DNA from: Kalymmatonema hyalinum WJT4-NPBG1
GTDB taxonomy: Bacteria; Cyanobacteriota; Cyanobacteriia; Cyanobacteriales; Nostocaceae
Length of the DNA: 64,000 nt
Reading direction: 5' to 3'
Assembly (NCBI GenBank): GCA_019359075.1
Contig: JAHHIB010000034.1
Coordinates: forward strand, 1 to 64,000
The translations under genes and the position numbers were made by a program. Positions 27,516 through 39,900 of the stretch are shown one piece after another; the stretch's first letter is position 1; every line of letters starts with the position of its first letter. The notes under the pieces were generated by a model that had not been told where the DNA came from, did not search any database, and was given only the letters and a program-made list of their open reading frames with translations.

Positions 27516-30500
27516 ATGATAACTGAAACTATTAGCGGTTTTCGTCTTTCTCCTCATCAGAAACGTCTTTGGTTATTGCAAAAAGAAAGTGGCGCTGCTT
27601 ATGTAGCTCAAAGTGTCATTTGTATTGAAGGGAATCTTAAACCTGAGGTATTAAAAGCCGCTTTACAAAACATCGTCAATCGCCATCAGATTCTGCGGAC
27701 AACATTTCATTGCCTACCAGGTATGAAAATTCCGGTCATGGTTGTAAAGGATAGCAGTGTCTTGTCTTGGCGAGAGATTTATTTGAGCAAAGACAACTCT
27801 CAAAACATCACAATCACATCTATTTGTCAAGAAGAAAAATCCCACCTTTTTGATTTTGAGAAGGGACCTCTGCTGCGTTGCTCTCTACTAGAATTGTCAG
27901 CCAACAAGCATATCTTGGTAGTGACTCTACCTGCGCTTTGTGCTGATGCTAGAACTCTAAAGAATTTATTTGCAGAAATCAGCGATTCATACTCTGCTTG
28001 TTTGCAGGGTGAAGATTGTAGCAAAGAAGTTGTACAATATGTCCAATTCTCTGAGTGGCAGAATGATTTACTGGAAGACTCAGAAGCAGAAGCTGGTAAG
28101 AACTATTGGAGTCAGCAAGATTTTTCTGCTCTAGATACGTTGACGCTACCTTTTGCAGATAATTTTTATCAAAAAACAGAATTTCAACCGCAAGTTTATA
28201 CTTTTACGCTTTCTGCCCATCTCACTCAAGAAATTAAAACGAACCACAGAGGCGCAGAGACAAGAGGAGGAGAAGGCTTAAACTCTAATTTAGTTTCTTT
28301 ATTCTTGCTTTCATGCTGGCAGATATTACTTTGGCGGTTCACAGGACAGACAGAGATGATTGTTGGTAAAGTCTGTCATGGCAGAGAATATGAAGAACTG
28401 AATGATGTTTTGGGGCTCTTTGCTAAATCGCTACCAATTCGCAGTCGCTTAAATACAGATTTACACTTTTCGGAAGTCTTACAACAGGTCACTCAAGCTG
28501 TGGAAGAAGCTAATGAGTGGCAAGAAGATTTTATATTTGAAAAAAATGTAGAAAGTTTTCCCTTTATTTTTGAGTTTGAACAATTGCCAGAAAAATGTTT
28601 GGCAAGTGATACATTGTTTTCATTTGACACCCAATATATTTGTCTTGAACCTTTCCAAATAAAACTATCTTGTATTGATAAAGAGGAATTTTTAGAGTTA
28701 GGGTTTTATTATAATGCCAATTTATTTTCAGCCAATGCAATTCATCGCCTAGCAGAACAATTTCAAACTTTATTAACCAGCGCGATTGAAAATCCAGATG
28801 TGGCAATTAGTCAGTTACAAATACTGCCACCTAATCAGCTGGAGCAACTACTCATCGATTTCAATCAAACGCAGGTTGATTCTCCACGAAACAAGTGTAT
28901 TCACCAACTCTTTGAAGAACAGGTAACTCTCACACCAGACAAAATTGCAGTTGTTTTTGAAGATAAACAACTAACATACAGCGAACTCAACCAGAGTGCT
29001 AATCAACTAGCCCACTACCTACAAAAGTTGGGAGTGCAGCCTGATAGCGTGGTGGGTATTTGCTTAGAACGTTCCCATTTAATGATAGTGGCAATGCTGG
29101 GCGTTCTCAAAGCTGGTGGAGCGTACTTACCACTCGATCCGGGGCTACCGAAAGAGGCGATCGCCTTCCGTCTACAGGATGCCCAAGTACCAATAGTCTT
29201 GACACAACAAGGCATTGATTCAATCCAAAATTCCAGAGTGGTGTGTTTAGACACCGACTGGAAAGATATTGCTAGGGAAAGTACAGAAAATACCACCAGT
29301 CAAGCCACGCCTGAAAATCTAGTCTATGTAATATATACCTCCGGTTCTACAGGTAAACCTAAGGGCGTTGCAATTGAGCATCAGCAACTTTGCAATTACC
29401 TGTACGGCATTTTAGAAAAGCTGGAACTGCCCAAAGATGCCAGTTTTGCCACCGTTTCCACTTTCGCAGCAGACTTGGGCAACACGGTCATTTTCCCTTG
29501 TCTTCGCACTGGGGGCTGTCTCCACGTCGTTTCTTGGGAAAGGGCGTCTGATGCAGCAGCACTAGCAGCATATTTCCGTCGCCATCCTATCGACTGCCTA
29601 AAAATAGTTCCTTCGCACATATCGGCGTTGTTGACTTCCAGTGACATTGAGTCTATTTTGCCCCGCCAGCTACTCATTCTCGGCGGCGAAGCAACTGATT
29701 GGCATTTGGTTGAGACGATTCAGCAATATGCACCATACTGCCGGATTATCAATCACTACGGTCCGACAGAAACCACTGTTGGGGTGCTGACTTATACTCT
29801 ATCCCCCCAACCTGCCTTAATAAGCGGGGATCTCAAAGCAGCAACAGTTCCCATAGGGCGACCAATTGCCAATACCCAGGTTTACGTGTTGGATAAGCAA
29901 CTACAGCCAGTTCCTATAGGAGTCCCAGGTGAACTGTACATTGGTGGAAAATCATTAGCGCGGAGTTATCTCAACCGCCCCGAACTAACTGCTGACCGAT
30001 TCATTGCCAATCCCTTTGTGGATTTTAAATTGGATCGGCTGTACAAGACAGGCGATTTGGTACGCTATTTACCAGATGGAAATCTAGAGTTTCTCCATCG
30101 CCTCGATGACCAAGTGAAAATCCGGGGCTTCCGTATTGAGTTGGGAGAGATTTCAGCGGTACTCAGCCAACACCCGGCTGTGCAGGAGGTGGTCGTTGTC
30201 GCCAGAGAGGATGGACTTGGTGACAAGCGCCTAGTTGCTTATATAGTTCCCTCAGTACCCAACACGCAGCACCTAACACTGACTGGTGACCTACGTAGTT
30301 TGCTTAAAGAAAAGTTGCCGGAATATATGATCCCGTCAGCTTTTGTGGTGCTGAAGGCTTTACCGCTGACATCAAATGGTAAAATAGACCGCCATGCACT
30401 TCCCGCACCAGATGAGGCAGCACTGATCGAAAAAACTTTTGTAGCGCCCCGTACTCCGGTCGAAGAAGTCATAGCCGCGATGTGGGCGCAGCTTCTGGGC

Positions 30501-33500
30501 GTGCAACGGTTGAGTATTGACGACAATTTCTTTGACTTAGGTGGACACTCCCTGCTTGCAACGCAGGTGATTTCCCGACTCCGTACTGCCTTTGGTGTAG
30601 AAATTCCACTGCGACAGTTGTTTGCATCGCCAACAGTAGCCGGACTGGCGGCACATATTGAAACAGCGATGAGGGCTGGTCAAGAACTAGAAACTACAGC
30701 GATTCCTCGCGCTGCTAAGGACAAAGATTTACCACTGTCTTTTGCTCAATGGCGGCTATGGTTTCTCAATCAGTTAGAGCCTGAATCGCCCTCCTACAAC
30801 CTTCCCAGAGTCATTCGGCTCACAGGTCCACTCAATATTGCCGCATTGGAACAAAGCTTCAACGAAGTTATCAAACGGCACGAAGTTTTGCGAACCACCT
30901 TTGCCAGAGTCAACGGGCAACCAATGCAAGTCATCCATCCCAAGATGGTTTTGAGATTGTCGATTTTAGATTGCATCACAATTCCCCAATCCCAAATCCA
31001 AAATTTCATTCTTGAGGAAGTGCAGCAAGGCTTTGACTTAGCCAAAGGACCATTGTTGCGAGCCAAACTCCTGCAAGTGGGTGAACAGGAGCATCTATTG
31101 CTGTTGACAATGCACCACATCGTCTCCGATGCTTGGTCAACGGGTGTGCTGATTGAACAGATGGCAGCACTTTATACAGCATACTGTGAAGGCAAACCCT
31201 CTCCTCTGCCGGAACTGCCTATCCAGTATGCCGACTTTGCCGTTTGGCAACGAGAGTGGCTGCAAGGAGAGCAGTTGCAAGCTTTGTTAGATTACTGGAA
31301 ACAGCAACTGCAAGGCGACCTGCCAGTTTTGGAACTGCCCGCAGACCGTCCCAGACCGAGTGTGCAAACCTTTGCAGGCAAGGAGCATTCCTTCGTACTG
31401 TCCAAGGAACTCACAGAGGCACTCAAGACCCTCAGCCAACAGCAAGGTGTCACCTTGTTTATGACACTGTTGGCGGCGTTCAAAACCTTGCTCTATCGCT
31501 ACACAGGACAGGAAGACATCCTAATTGGCTCTCCCATCGCCAACCGCAACCGGGGTGAAATTGAATCGTTAATTGGCTTTTTTGTCAATACCTTGGTGCT
31601 GCGAACCGATTTGTTTGGCAATCCCAGTTTCCAAGAGTTGCTAGGGCGAGTGCGGGAAGTAACTTTGGGAGCATACGCTCACCAAGACTTACCTTTTGAG
31701 AAGCTGGTGGAGGAATTGCAACCGGAACGCAACTTGAGCCACGCACCATTGTTCCAGGTTATGTTTGTTTTCCAAAATGCGCCAATGAAAACATTGGAGC
31801 TACCTGGTTTAAGCATACAGCCTTTGAAAGTCAACAGTGGAACGGCGAAGTTTGACTTGACCCTATCGATGCAAGATACAGAGCAGGGGCTGATTGCCAC
31901 CTTTGAGTACAACACCGATCTCTTCGATGAGGCAACGATTTCTCGCTATTGCGGGCATTTTCAAACTTTGCTCGCAAGTATCGTCGCAAATCCACAGCAG
32001 CGCCTTTCTGAGTTGCCTTTGCTGACAGCAACTGAGCAGCAGCAGCTAGTAGAGTGGAATAATACTAAAACTGAATATGGCAATGAATTGTGTTTGCATC
32101 AGTTGTTTGAGGCGCAGGTAGAACGAACCCCAGATGCTGTAGCAGTGGTGTATGAGAATGAGCAACTGACATATCAGGAACTGAACCAGCGGGCAAATCA
32201 ACTGGCACATTATTTACAAAAGCTGGGAGTGGGACCAGAGGTACTGGTGGGAATTTGCTTAGAGCGATCGCTCCAGATGGTCATCGCACTTTTGGGTATT
32301 CTCAAGGCGGGCGGCGCTTATGTACCGCTTGACCCAGCTTATCCCAGTGAGCGTTTCGCATTCATGCTAGAAGACTCGCAGGTATCGGTACTGCTAACTC
32401 AAGAGAAGTTGGTGGCGATGTTACCAGAAAATCAAGCCAAGGTAGTTTGCCTGGATAGAAACTGGCAGGAGATTGCTAAAGAAAGCGATCACAATTCCAT
32501 CAACAAGGCAAACCCTGAAAACTTGGTCTATGCGATTTACACCTCTGGCTCAACCGGGCGACCAAAAGGAGTGCAAATTACTCACGGCGCTTTGGTTAAC
32601 TTCTTGAATTCGATGCGCCTAACTCCAGGGCTGAGTGAGAAAGACATTTTACTATCAGTTACTACATTATCTTTTGACATTGCAGCATTGGAATTATACC
32701 TGCCGCTTTCGGTCGGCGCACGTTTGGTTGTAGTCAGTCGTGAAGTTGCTGCTGATGGCACCCAGTTGTTAGAAAAGCTGGCATCCTCCGGGGTGACGGT
32801 GATGCAAGCCACGCCAGCCACTTGGCGGCTGCTGCTAGCTGCTGGCTGGCAGGGTAGTTGGCAATTGAAAATCCTTTGCGGCGGTGAAGCCCTCGACCGA
32901 GAACTCGCTAATCAGTTGCTTGCACGGGCTACAGAAGTTTGGAACTTATACGGTCCGACAGAAACTACCATTTGGTCATCTGTCCAAAAGGTAGAGAGCA
33001 AAGATGGTATTGTCTCAATTGGTCGCCCGATTACCAACACGCAATTTTATATCCTAGACTCACATCAGCAGCTGGTTCCTGTCGGGGTTCCTGGTGAGTT
33101 GCATATAGGTGGCGCTGGGGTAGCCCGTGGTTATATCAACCAACCAGAACTCACAGCCGTTAAGTTTATCCCGAACCCCTACCTTTCGGGAACGCCTACA
33201 GCGAACAACAATCAGCCGGGAGCGGGACTGTATAAAACTGGGGACTTGGTTCGCTACCAACCCGACGGAACGCTTGAATTCCTTGGGCGGATTGACAACC
33301 AGGTAAAAGTCCGGGGATTCCGCATCGAAGTTGGGGAGATTGAGGCGGTGCTAGCTCAACACCTAGCTGTGCGGGAGACTGTGGTGCTAGCGCGGGAGGC
33401 TCAACCTGGCGACAAGCAGTTAGTGGCGTATGTTGTCCCCAATAACGAGCAGACACCTACAACCAGTGAACTACGAAACTTCCTTCTGAAGCAGCTGCCC

Positions 33501-33962
33501 GAGTATATGGTGCCGTCGGTCTTTGTCATACTAGAGGCACTGCCACTAACGCCTAACGGCAAGGTTAATCGACAAGCGCTACCTGCGCCAGAACCTCTGC
33601 GCCCGGAGTTGGAAGCTGCTTATGTGATGCCACAAACTGAACTGGAACAAACCATCGCTACTGTTTGGCAAAAAGCTCTCAATATTGAAAATATAGGCAT
33701 TCACGATAACTTCTTTGAACTCGGTGGTCATTCATTGCTTTTGGTTAAGGTTAATAGCCAATTGCGTGAAATATTTAAAACTGAGTTACCACTGCTCGAA
33801 ATGTTCAGATATCCAACTATAAGCTCTCTAGCAGAGTACTTTAGTCGTTCCCAAAATCAAACATCATCTTTTACTGAAACTGATATTCAAACTGAAAAGC
33901 TCGCAGCTGGTAAAGCTCTACAAAAAAAACGTCTTCAGAAAATGAAGTCAACTAAAGGATGA
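27516..33962 (+). CDS. NRPS C*-A(Asp)-PCP-C-A(Gly)-PCP
   Basis: 2148 residues, with a strong GGAGG ribosome site. The first domain is condensation-like, but at the HHxxxDG site it reads LPALCADA (P139, A140, D144), so the catalytic His is absent; it probably serves as an interface domain for the neighbouring hydroxylase. A1 has FAADLGNT, LKIVPSH and HYGPTETTVG, giving D-L-T-K-I-G-H-V-G, close to the aspartate code DLTKVGHIGK. PCP1 Ser is S1012. C2 is normal (HHIVSDA, H1200-H1201). A2 gives D-I-L-Q-L-G-L-I-W (glycine). PCP2 Ser is S2073. In C*, about residues 242-258 (TNHRGAETRGGEG) look like an in-frame copy of a Nostoc-type intergenic repeat. The protein should install beta-OH-Asp and then Gly. 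Confidence 0.93.
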   Translation: MITETISGFRLSPHQKRLWLLQKESGAAYVAQSVICIEGNLKPEVLKAALQNIVNRHQILRTTFHCLPGMKIPVMVVKDSSVLSWREIYLSKDNSQNITITSICQEEKSHLFDFEKGPLLRCSLLELSANKHILVVTLPALCADARTLKNLFAEISDSYSACLQGEDCSKEVVQYVQFSEWQNDLLEDSEAEAGKNYWSQQDFSALDTLTLPFADNFYQKTEFQPQVYTFTLSAHLTQEIKTNHRGAETRGGEGLNSNLVSLFLLSCWQILLWRFTGQTEMIVGKVCHGREYEELNDVLGLFAKSLPIRSRLNTDLHFSEVLQQVTQAVEEANEWQEDFIFEKNVESFPFIFEFEQLPEKCLASDTLFSFDTQYICLEPFQIKLSCIDKEEFLELGFYYNANLFSANAIHRLAEQFQTLLTSAIENPDVAISQLQILPPNQLEQLLIDFNQTQVDSPRNKCIHQLFEEQVTLTPDKIAVVFEDKQLTYSELNQSANQLAHYLQKLGVQPDSVVGICLERSHLMIVAMLGVLKAGGAYLPLDPGLPKEAIAFRLQDAQVPIVLTQQGIDSIQNSRVVCLDTDWKDIARESTENTTSQATPENLVYVIYTSGSTGKPKGVAIEHQQLCNYLYGILEKLELPKDASFATVSTFAADLGNTVIFPCLRTGGCLHVVSWERASDAAALAAYFRRHPIDCLKIVPSHISALLTSSDIESILPRQLLILGGEATDWHLVETIQQYAPYCRIINHYGPTETTVGVLTYTLSPQPALISGDLKAATVPIGRPIANTQVYVLDKQLQPVPIGVPGELYIGGKSLARSYLNRPELTADRFIANPFVDFKLDRLYKTGDLVRYLPDGNLEFLHRLDDQVKIRGFRIELGEISAVLSQHPAVQEVVVVAREDGLGDKRLVAYIVPSVPNTQHLTLTGDLRSLLKEKLPEYMIPSAFVVLKALPLTSNGKIDRHALPAPDEAALIEKTFVAPRTPVEEVIAAMWAQLLGVQRLSIDDNFFDLGGHSLLATQVISRLRTAFGVEIPLRQLFASPTVAGLAAHIETAMRAGQELETTAIPRAAKDKDLPLSFAQWRLWFLNQLEPESPSYNLPRVIRLTGPLNIAALEQSFNEVIKRHEVLRTTFARVNGQPMQVIHPKMVLRLSILDCITIPQSQIQNFILEEVQQGFDLAKGPLLRAKLLQVGEQEHLLLLTMHHIVSDAWSTGVLIEQMAALYTAYCEGKPSPLPELPIQYADFAVWQREWLQGEQLQALLDYWKQQLQGDLPVLELPADRPRPSVQTFAGKEHSFVLSKELTEALKTLSQQQGVTLFMTLLAAFKTLLYRYTGQEDILIGSPIANRNRGEIESLIGFFVNTLVLRTDLFGNPSFQELLGRVREVTLGAYAHQDLPFEKLVEELQPERNLSHAPLFQVMFVFQNAPMKTLELPGLSIQPLKVNSGTAKFDLTLSMQDTEQGLIATFEYNTDLFDEATISRYCGHFQTLLASIVANPQQRLSELPLLTATEQQQLVEWNNTKTEYGNELCLHQLFEAQVERTPDAVAVVYENEQLTYQELNQRANQLAHYLQKLGVGPEVLVGICLERSLQMVIALLGILKAGGAYVPLDPAYPSERFAFMLEDSQVSVLLTQEKLVAMLPENQAKVVCLDRNWQEIAKESDHNSINKANPENLVYAIYTSGSTGRPKGVQITHGALVNFLNSMRLTPGLSEKDILLSVTTLSFDIAALELYLPLSVGARLVVVSREVAADGTQLLEKLASSGVTVMQATPATWRLLLAAGWQGSWQLKILCGGEALDRELANQLLARATEVWNLYGPTETTIWSSVQKVESKDGIVSIGRPITNTQFYILDSHQQLVPVGVPGELHIGGAGVARGYINQPELTAVKFIPNPYLSGTPTANNNQPGAGLYKTGDLVRYQPDGTLEFLGRIDNQVKVRGFRIEVGEIEAVLAQHLAVRETVVLAREAQPGDKQLVAYVVPNNEQTPTTSELRNFLLKQLPEYMVPSVFVILEALPLTPNGKVNRQALPAPEPLRPELEAAYVMPQTELEQTIATVWQKALNIENIGIHDNFFELGGHSLLLVKVNSQLREIFKTELPLLEMFRYPTISSLAEYFSRSQNQTSSFTETDIQTEKLAAGKALQKKRLQKMKSTKG

Positions 33963-33965
33963 AGT

Positions 33966-36900
33966 ATGAAGGATGAAATGAATGGCTCAGAAATTGCAAT
34001 TATCGGCATAGCAGGACGTTTTCCTGGTGCCAAAAATGTTGAGGAATTTTGGAAAAATATCAAAAATGGTGTAGAGTCCATTTCTTTCTTCACTGATGAA
34101 GAACTGTTGTCTTCAGGGATAGATTCAGCTGTAGTAAGTGATTCCAACTACGTTAAAGCAAGAGGTGTATTAGAAGATGCAGAATTTTTTGACGCTGCAT
34201 TCTTTGACTTGAATCCCAGAGAAGCAGAAATTACCGATCCGCAACATCGTCTCTTCTTAGAGTCTGCGAATGTTGCCCTCGAAAATGCTGGCTACAATTC
34301 CCAAAATTACTCTGGTTCGATTGGTGTTTACGCTGGAGCCAGCTTGAGTGGCTATTTACTCAATGTTTATTTAAACCAAAACATTATAGAATCAGTTGAC
34401 AGTCACCAACTAACGATTGGTGGTGACAAAGATTACTTAACCACGCGGGTTTCTTACAAACTTAACTTAGAAGGACCTAGTTATACTGTTCAAACCGCCT
34501 GCTCAACTTCATTGGTTGCCGTCCACTTGGCGTGCCAAAGCTTGCTTTCTGGTGAATGTGATATGGCTTTGGCTGGTGGCGTTAGAATAAATTCTTCAAG
34601 AAAAGCTGGTTATTTTTACAAAGAAGGGGGAATTGGGTCAAAAGACGGACACTGCCGCGCCTTTGATGCTAAAGCACAGGGAACTGTTAGTGGCGAAGGT
34701 GTGGGCATTGTGGTTTTGAAGCGATTAGAGGATGCTCTTGCCGATGGCGATTCCATTCATGCCGTCATCAAAGGTTCTGCTATTAATAACGATGGATCTT
34801 TCAAAGTTAGCTACACGGCACCACGTATAGATAGCCAAGCAAAGGTGATTAGAACGGCTCAAGTGATAGCCGAGGTTGAACCTGAAACGATTACCTATAT
34901 AGAAGCCCACGGGACAGGAACATCCCTAGGAGACCCGATTGAAATTGCCGCGTTAACACAAGCTTTTCGCAGCAGCACTGAAAAGAAAGGCTTCTGTGCG
35001 ATCGGTTCAGTAAAAACAAATATCGGGCATTTGGACGCCGCTGCTGGGGTGACGGGGCTGATCAAAACTGTCCTAGCTCTCAAGCACAAACAGATACCAC
35101 CCAGCTTGCACTTCGAGGAACCCAATCCTCAGATAGATTTCGCCAACAGTCCTTTTTATGTTAGTACTTCCCTTTCTGAGTGGAAATCGAACGGCACTCC
35201 TCGCCGCGCGGGAGTCAGTTCCTTTGGGATTGGTGGGACTAATGCTCATGTAATTCTTGAGGAAGCCCCTGCTGTTGAACCGTCTGGACATTCTCGTCCC
35301 TGGCAGTTGTTGTTGCTCTCGGCAAAGACTAATACCGCACTGGAAACCGCCACAGCGAATTTGGCTAATTATTTTCAGCAAAATCCGAATTTGAATCTCG
35401 CTGATGTCGCTCACACCCTTGGTGTTGGTCGCCTAGCTTTCGACCATCGCCGGATGGTAGTTTGCCAACACCTTAACGGCGCAGTGAAGGCGCTCTCAAC
35501 TTTAGATCCTCAACAAGTTTTCACCCACTACCAAAAGCCCTGTAATCGCCCCGTCGTCTTCATGTTTTCTCCACAGGGCGCGCAGTACGTAAATATGGGG
35601 CGGGAACTCTACCAAAGTGAGCTTACCTTTACCGAGCAAGTTGATTACTGTGCCGAACTTCTCAAACCGCACTTGGGACTGGATATACGCCATGTGCTTT
35701 ACCCAAGTGCAGCACAGACTCAAGAAGCAACACAGCAGTTGACGCAGACTGCTATTACCCAGCCTACGCTATTTGTAATCGAGTATGCCCTGGCTAAGTT
35801 ATGGATGGAGTGGGGTGTGCGTCCAGAAGCAATGATTGGTCACAGCATCGGGGAATATGTGGCAGCAACTATTGCTGGAGTTTTCTCTTTGGAAGATGCT
35901 TTAGCGTTAGTAGCGAAGCGAGGACGACTGATGCAGCAACTTCCAAAAGGCGCTATGCTCTCGGTTCAACTGAACGAGTCGGAGGTTCAACTCCTGCTGG
36001 GAGCAGAACTTTCTCTTGCTGGCAGCAATGCACCATCTACTTGTGTGGTTTCGGGTCCAACCGAGGCGATAGATGAATTGCAGCAGAAGTTAGTGAAAAA
36101 AGGCGTAGGTTGTCGGCGGCTGCATACATCTCATGCCTTTCATTCCCAAATGATGGATCCGATTATTGATACATATACACAAGAATTACAAAAAGTCAAG
36201 CTTAATCCTCCGCAAATTCCATTTGTATCCAACGTAAGTGGTACTTGGATTACCACAGCACAAGCATGTGACCCCAACTATTGGGCAAGGCATTTACGGC
36301 AACCTGTGCGTTTTAGCGAAGGAATCACTGAGTTACTCAAAACACGTGAGCGAATTTTGCTGGAAGTCGGCCCTGGGCGAACTTTGAGCACTTTTGCTCG
36401 ACAGCATCAAATAACTGAACTAGTGGTACTGACCTCGATACGCCATCCACAGGAGCAACAGTCGGATGTGGCATTTTTACTTAACACTTTGGGACGCCTT
36501 TGGCTTTTTGGAGTCAAAGTAGACTGGTCTGGTTTTTATGCCCATGAACGACGCTATCATATTCCCTTGCCAACATATCCCTTTGAGCGCCAGCGTTACT
36601 GGATTGAACCAGGGGGACGCCCCAAAAATGTGGAAAGTAAGAATTCCCAAAAATTGCCGATCGCAGACTGGTTTTACATTCCTTGCTGGAAACAATCCAT
36701 ACCGCTGAAGGCTTTAAAAGGAAGAGAACTGGCAAAGCAAAAGTTATGTTGGCTGGTGTTTGTTGATGCCTATAAAGTCGGCTCACAAATAGCGAAACGA
36801 CTTGAAGTTGAAGGTCACGATGTGATCACCGTGATCCTGGGAGACCAGTTTACCAAAGTCAGCGAGCGCGTATATGCAATTAATCCCCAACGACGAGATG

Positions 36901-39900
36901 ACTATGATGCCTTGATCCAAGCAGTTCAAGTTTGTAATTTGACTCCACAAGCGATCGCCCATTTTTGGAGCATCACACCTAATAATCAGACTAACTCGGA
37001 AATTGAGATATTAGAAACGAGCCAGCACCTCGGCTTCTGGTGTTTGTTGTTCCTTGCACAGGCGCTGAGTAAACAAAATATTACTGATTCGTTGCCCATC
37101 ACAGTTGTAACCAACAACTTATATGATGTAACAGGCGAAGAGCATTTGTGCCCGCAGAAAGCGACTGTCTTAGGTCCTTGTAAAGTCATTGGGCAAGAAT
37201 ATCCCAATATCTCTTGCCGCAACATTGATATCGTGATTCCCGCTTCAGAAATGTGTCTTGAGGAGAAATTGATAGACCAACTCCTAGCGGAACTCACGGC
37301 GTCATCTGATGCAGTTGTTGCCTACCGTGGGCAGTATCGCTGGGTACAGACTTTTGAGGCAGTTCAGTTGGATGCAGCCATCAAAGAAAGAACGCCGTTG
37401 ATTTCAGGAGGAGTATACCTGATTACGGGTGGTCTAGGAGGCATCGGTTTAGTGCTGGCGGAATATCTGGCTCGAACAGTGCAGGCGAAATTAGTACTGA
37501 TAGGACGTTCAAGTCTGCCTGAAAAAGACCAATGGGCACAATGGCTAGCGACTTACGATGACCAAGATGCGGTAAGTAACAAGATCAGGAAAGTGCAAGC
37601 GTTAGAGAATTTAGGTGCCGAGGTTCTAATTATCAACGCAGATGTCGCAAATTATGGACAAATGCAGGCTGCGATCGCACAAGCCTTGCAGCAATTTGGC
37701 GCTATTAACGGTGTGATTCACGCCGCCGGGATCGCTGGTGGTGGTATGATTCAACTCAAAGCACCGGAGATTGCTAAAAGCGTGCTTGCACCCAAAGTCA
37801 AGGGAACCTTAGTGCTTGATGCCTTATTGCGGGATGTTAAGCTGGATTTCTTGGTACTGTGTTCATCCATGAATGCCATTTTGGGTGGATTTGGGCAAGT
37901 AGACTATTGTGCTGCCAATGCCTTTTTGGATGCCTTTGCTCATCGCGATCGCAAGCGTGGCTCGTTCACAGTAGCGGTAAACTGGGATGCCTGGCAACAA
38001 GTTGGGATGGCAGTAAACACTGCACTGCCAGATGCTCTCAAACACAAGCGTCAAGAAAGTCTTAAAACTGGAATAGTTCCTCAAGAGGGAACAGAGGCAT
38101 TTAGTCGCATTCTGCAAAGTGGTTTGTCTCAGGTTATTGTTTCCACAAAAGACTTCCAAACTGTGTTGCAACAATATTCTTCCAAGTCCCTGGAAAAAGA
38201 ATTAGCGCTTTTGGAAGAGAAATTAGCTGAAGCGAAATTTTCCCAATCAACTCATCCCCGCCCAAACTTAGGAAATGATTATGTTGCTCCCCGTAACGAG
38301 GTCGAAGAAGCTATTGCGGAAATTTGGCAACAATTCCTGGGTATTGAACAAGTAGGTATCCACGACAACTTCTTTGAGCTAGGCGGACATTCACTGCTAG
38401 CCACCCAGGTGATTTCCCGGCTCCGCAAAGTCTTTCAAGTCGAGTTACCGCTGCGCTGTTTGTTTGAGTCGCCTACAATAGCTAAACTAGCCGAAACCAT
38501 TGAAAAGACAATGAAAGCGGGGCAAGGACTGATGGCTCCGCCTATAGCACCGGTTCCACGGGAGAAAAACCTACCCCTCTCCTTCGCCCAACAACGGCTG
38601 TGGTTCCTCAACCAGTTAGCTCCACATGACACCTCCTACAATATTTCTACTACTGTCCGTCTCATTGGTTCGCTCAACGTGCCAGCATTGGAACAGAGTC
38701 TTAACGAAATCGTGCGGCGTCACGAAGTCTTGCGAACTACCTTTACTACAGTGAATGGGCAACCTGTCCAAGTTATTGCTCCAACCCTAACCTTGGCAGT
38801 GCCTGTGGTAGACTTCAGTGAAATCCTTGATAATAAGCAGCAAAATATACATACAATTGCCAAAGAAGAGGCTGAAAAACCCTTCGCTCTTGATAAAAGT
38901 CCCCTGTTGCGAGTGACTCTTTTGCGACTAGGTGAAGCAGATAACGTGGTGCTATTCACAATGCACCACATTATCTCCGACGGTTGGTCTATGGGCGTAA
39001 TTATCCGAGAAATCGCAACCCTCTATGAAGCTTTCTGTCTTGGCAAGTCCTCACCACTTCCTGAACTACCTATCCAGTATGCAGATTTTGCAGTTTGGCA
39101 ACGCCAGTGGTTGCAGGGGGAGGTGCTAGAAACCCAGCTTGCTTACTGGAAGCAACAACTGGGTAACAATCTTCCTGTTCTGAAATTACCCACAGACTGT
39201 CCTCGACCAGCAGTTCAAACTCACCGGGGGGCAAGACAATCTCTCAGGCTAGACAAAACCTTATCTGAGGCGCTGAAAAAGCTCACCACTGAGGAAGGAG
39301 TCACGCTGTTTATGACGCTGTTAGCAGCCTTTGTCATCTTGCTGCACTATTATAGCGAGCAAGACGACATTGTTGTGGGTACCGATGTTGCCAACCGCAA
39401 CCAAGCAGAAACTGAAGGGTTAATTGGGTTTTTTGTCAACCAATTGGTATTACGCACATACCTAGGAGGAAACCCCAACTTTCGAGAGTTACTGGGACGG
39501 GTACGCGATTGTACCTTAGGAGCATACGCTCATCAAGACCTACCATTCGACAAGTTAGTAGAGGTTCTCAATCCAGAGCGACAGTTGAGCCACACGCCGT
39601 TATTTCAGGTAAAAATCATACTCCAAAATACTCCAATCCAACCCTTAGAACTTTCAAGTTTGACCTTAAGTCCTTTGGAAGTGGAAAACACAACAGTAAC
39701 ACATGACCTACTCTTGGAGCTTATGGATACAGAGCAAGGAATAACTGGGTTGTTGAAATACAACACAGACTTATTCGAGCAAAGCAGCATAACTCGAATG
39801 CTAGAACATTTTCAAACAATTTTACGCAATGTTGTTACAGAGCCGAACGTCAAGCTGAATGAGCTAAAAACAGTTCTCATGCAAGTAGATAAACAACAGC

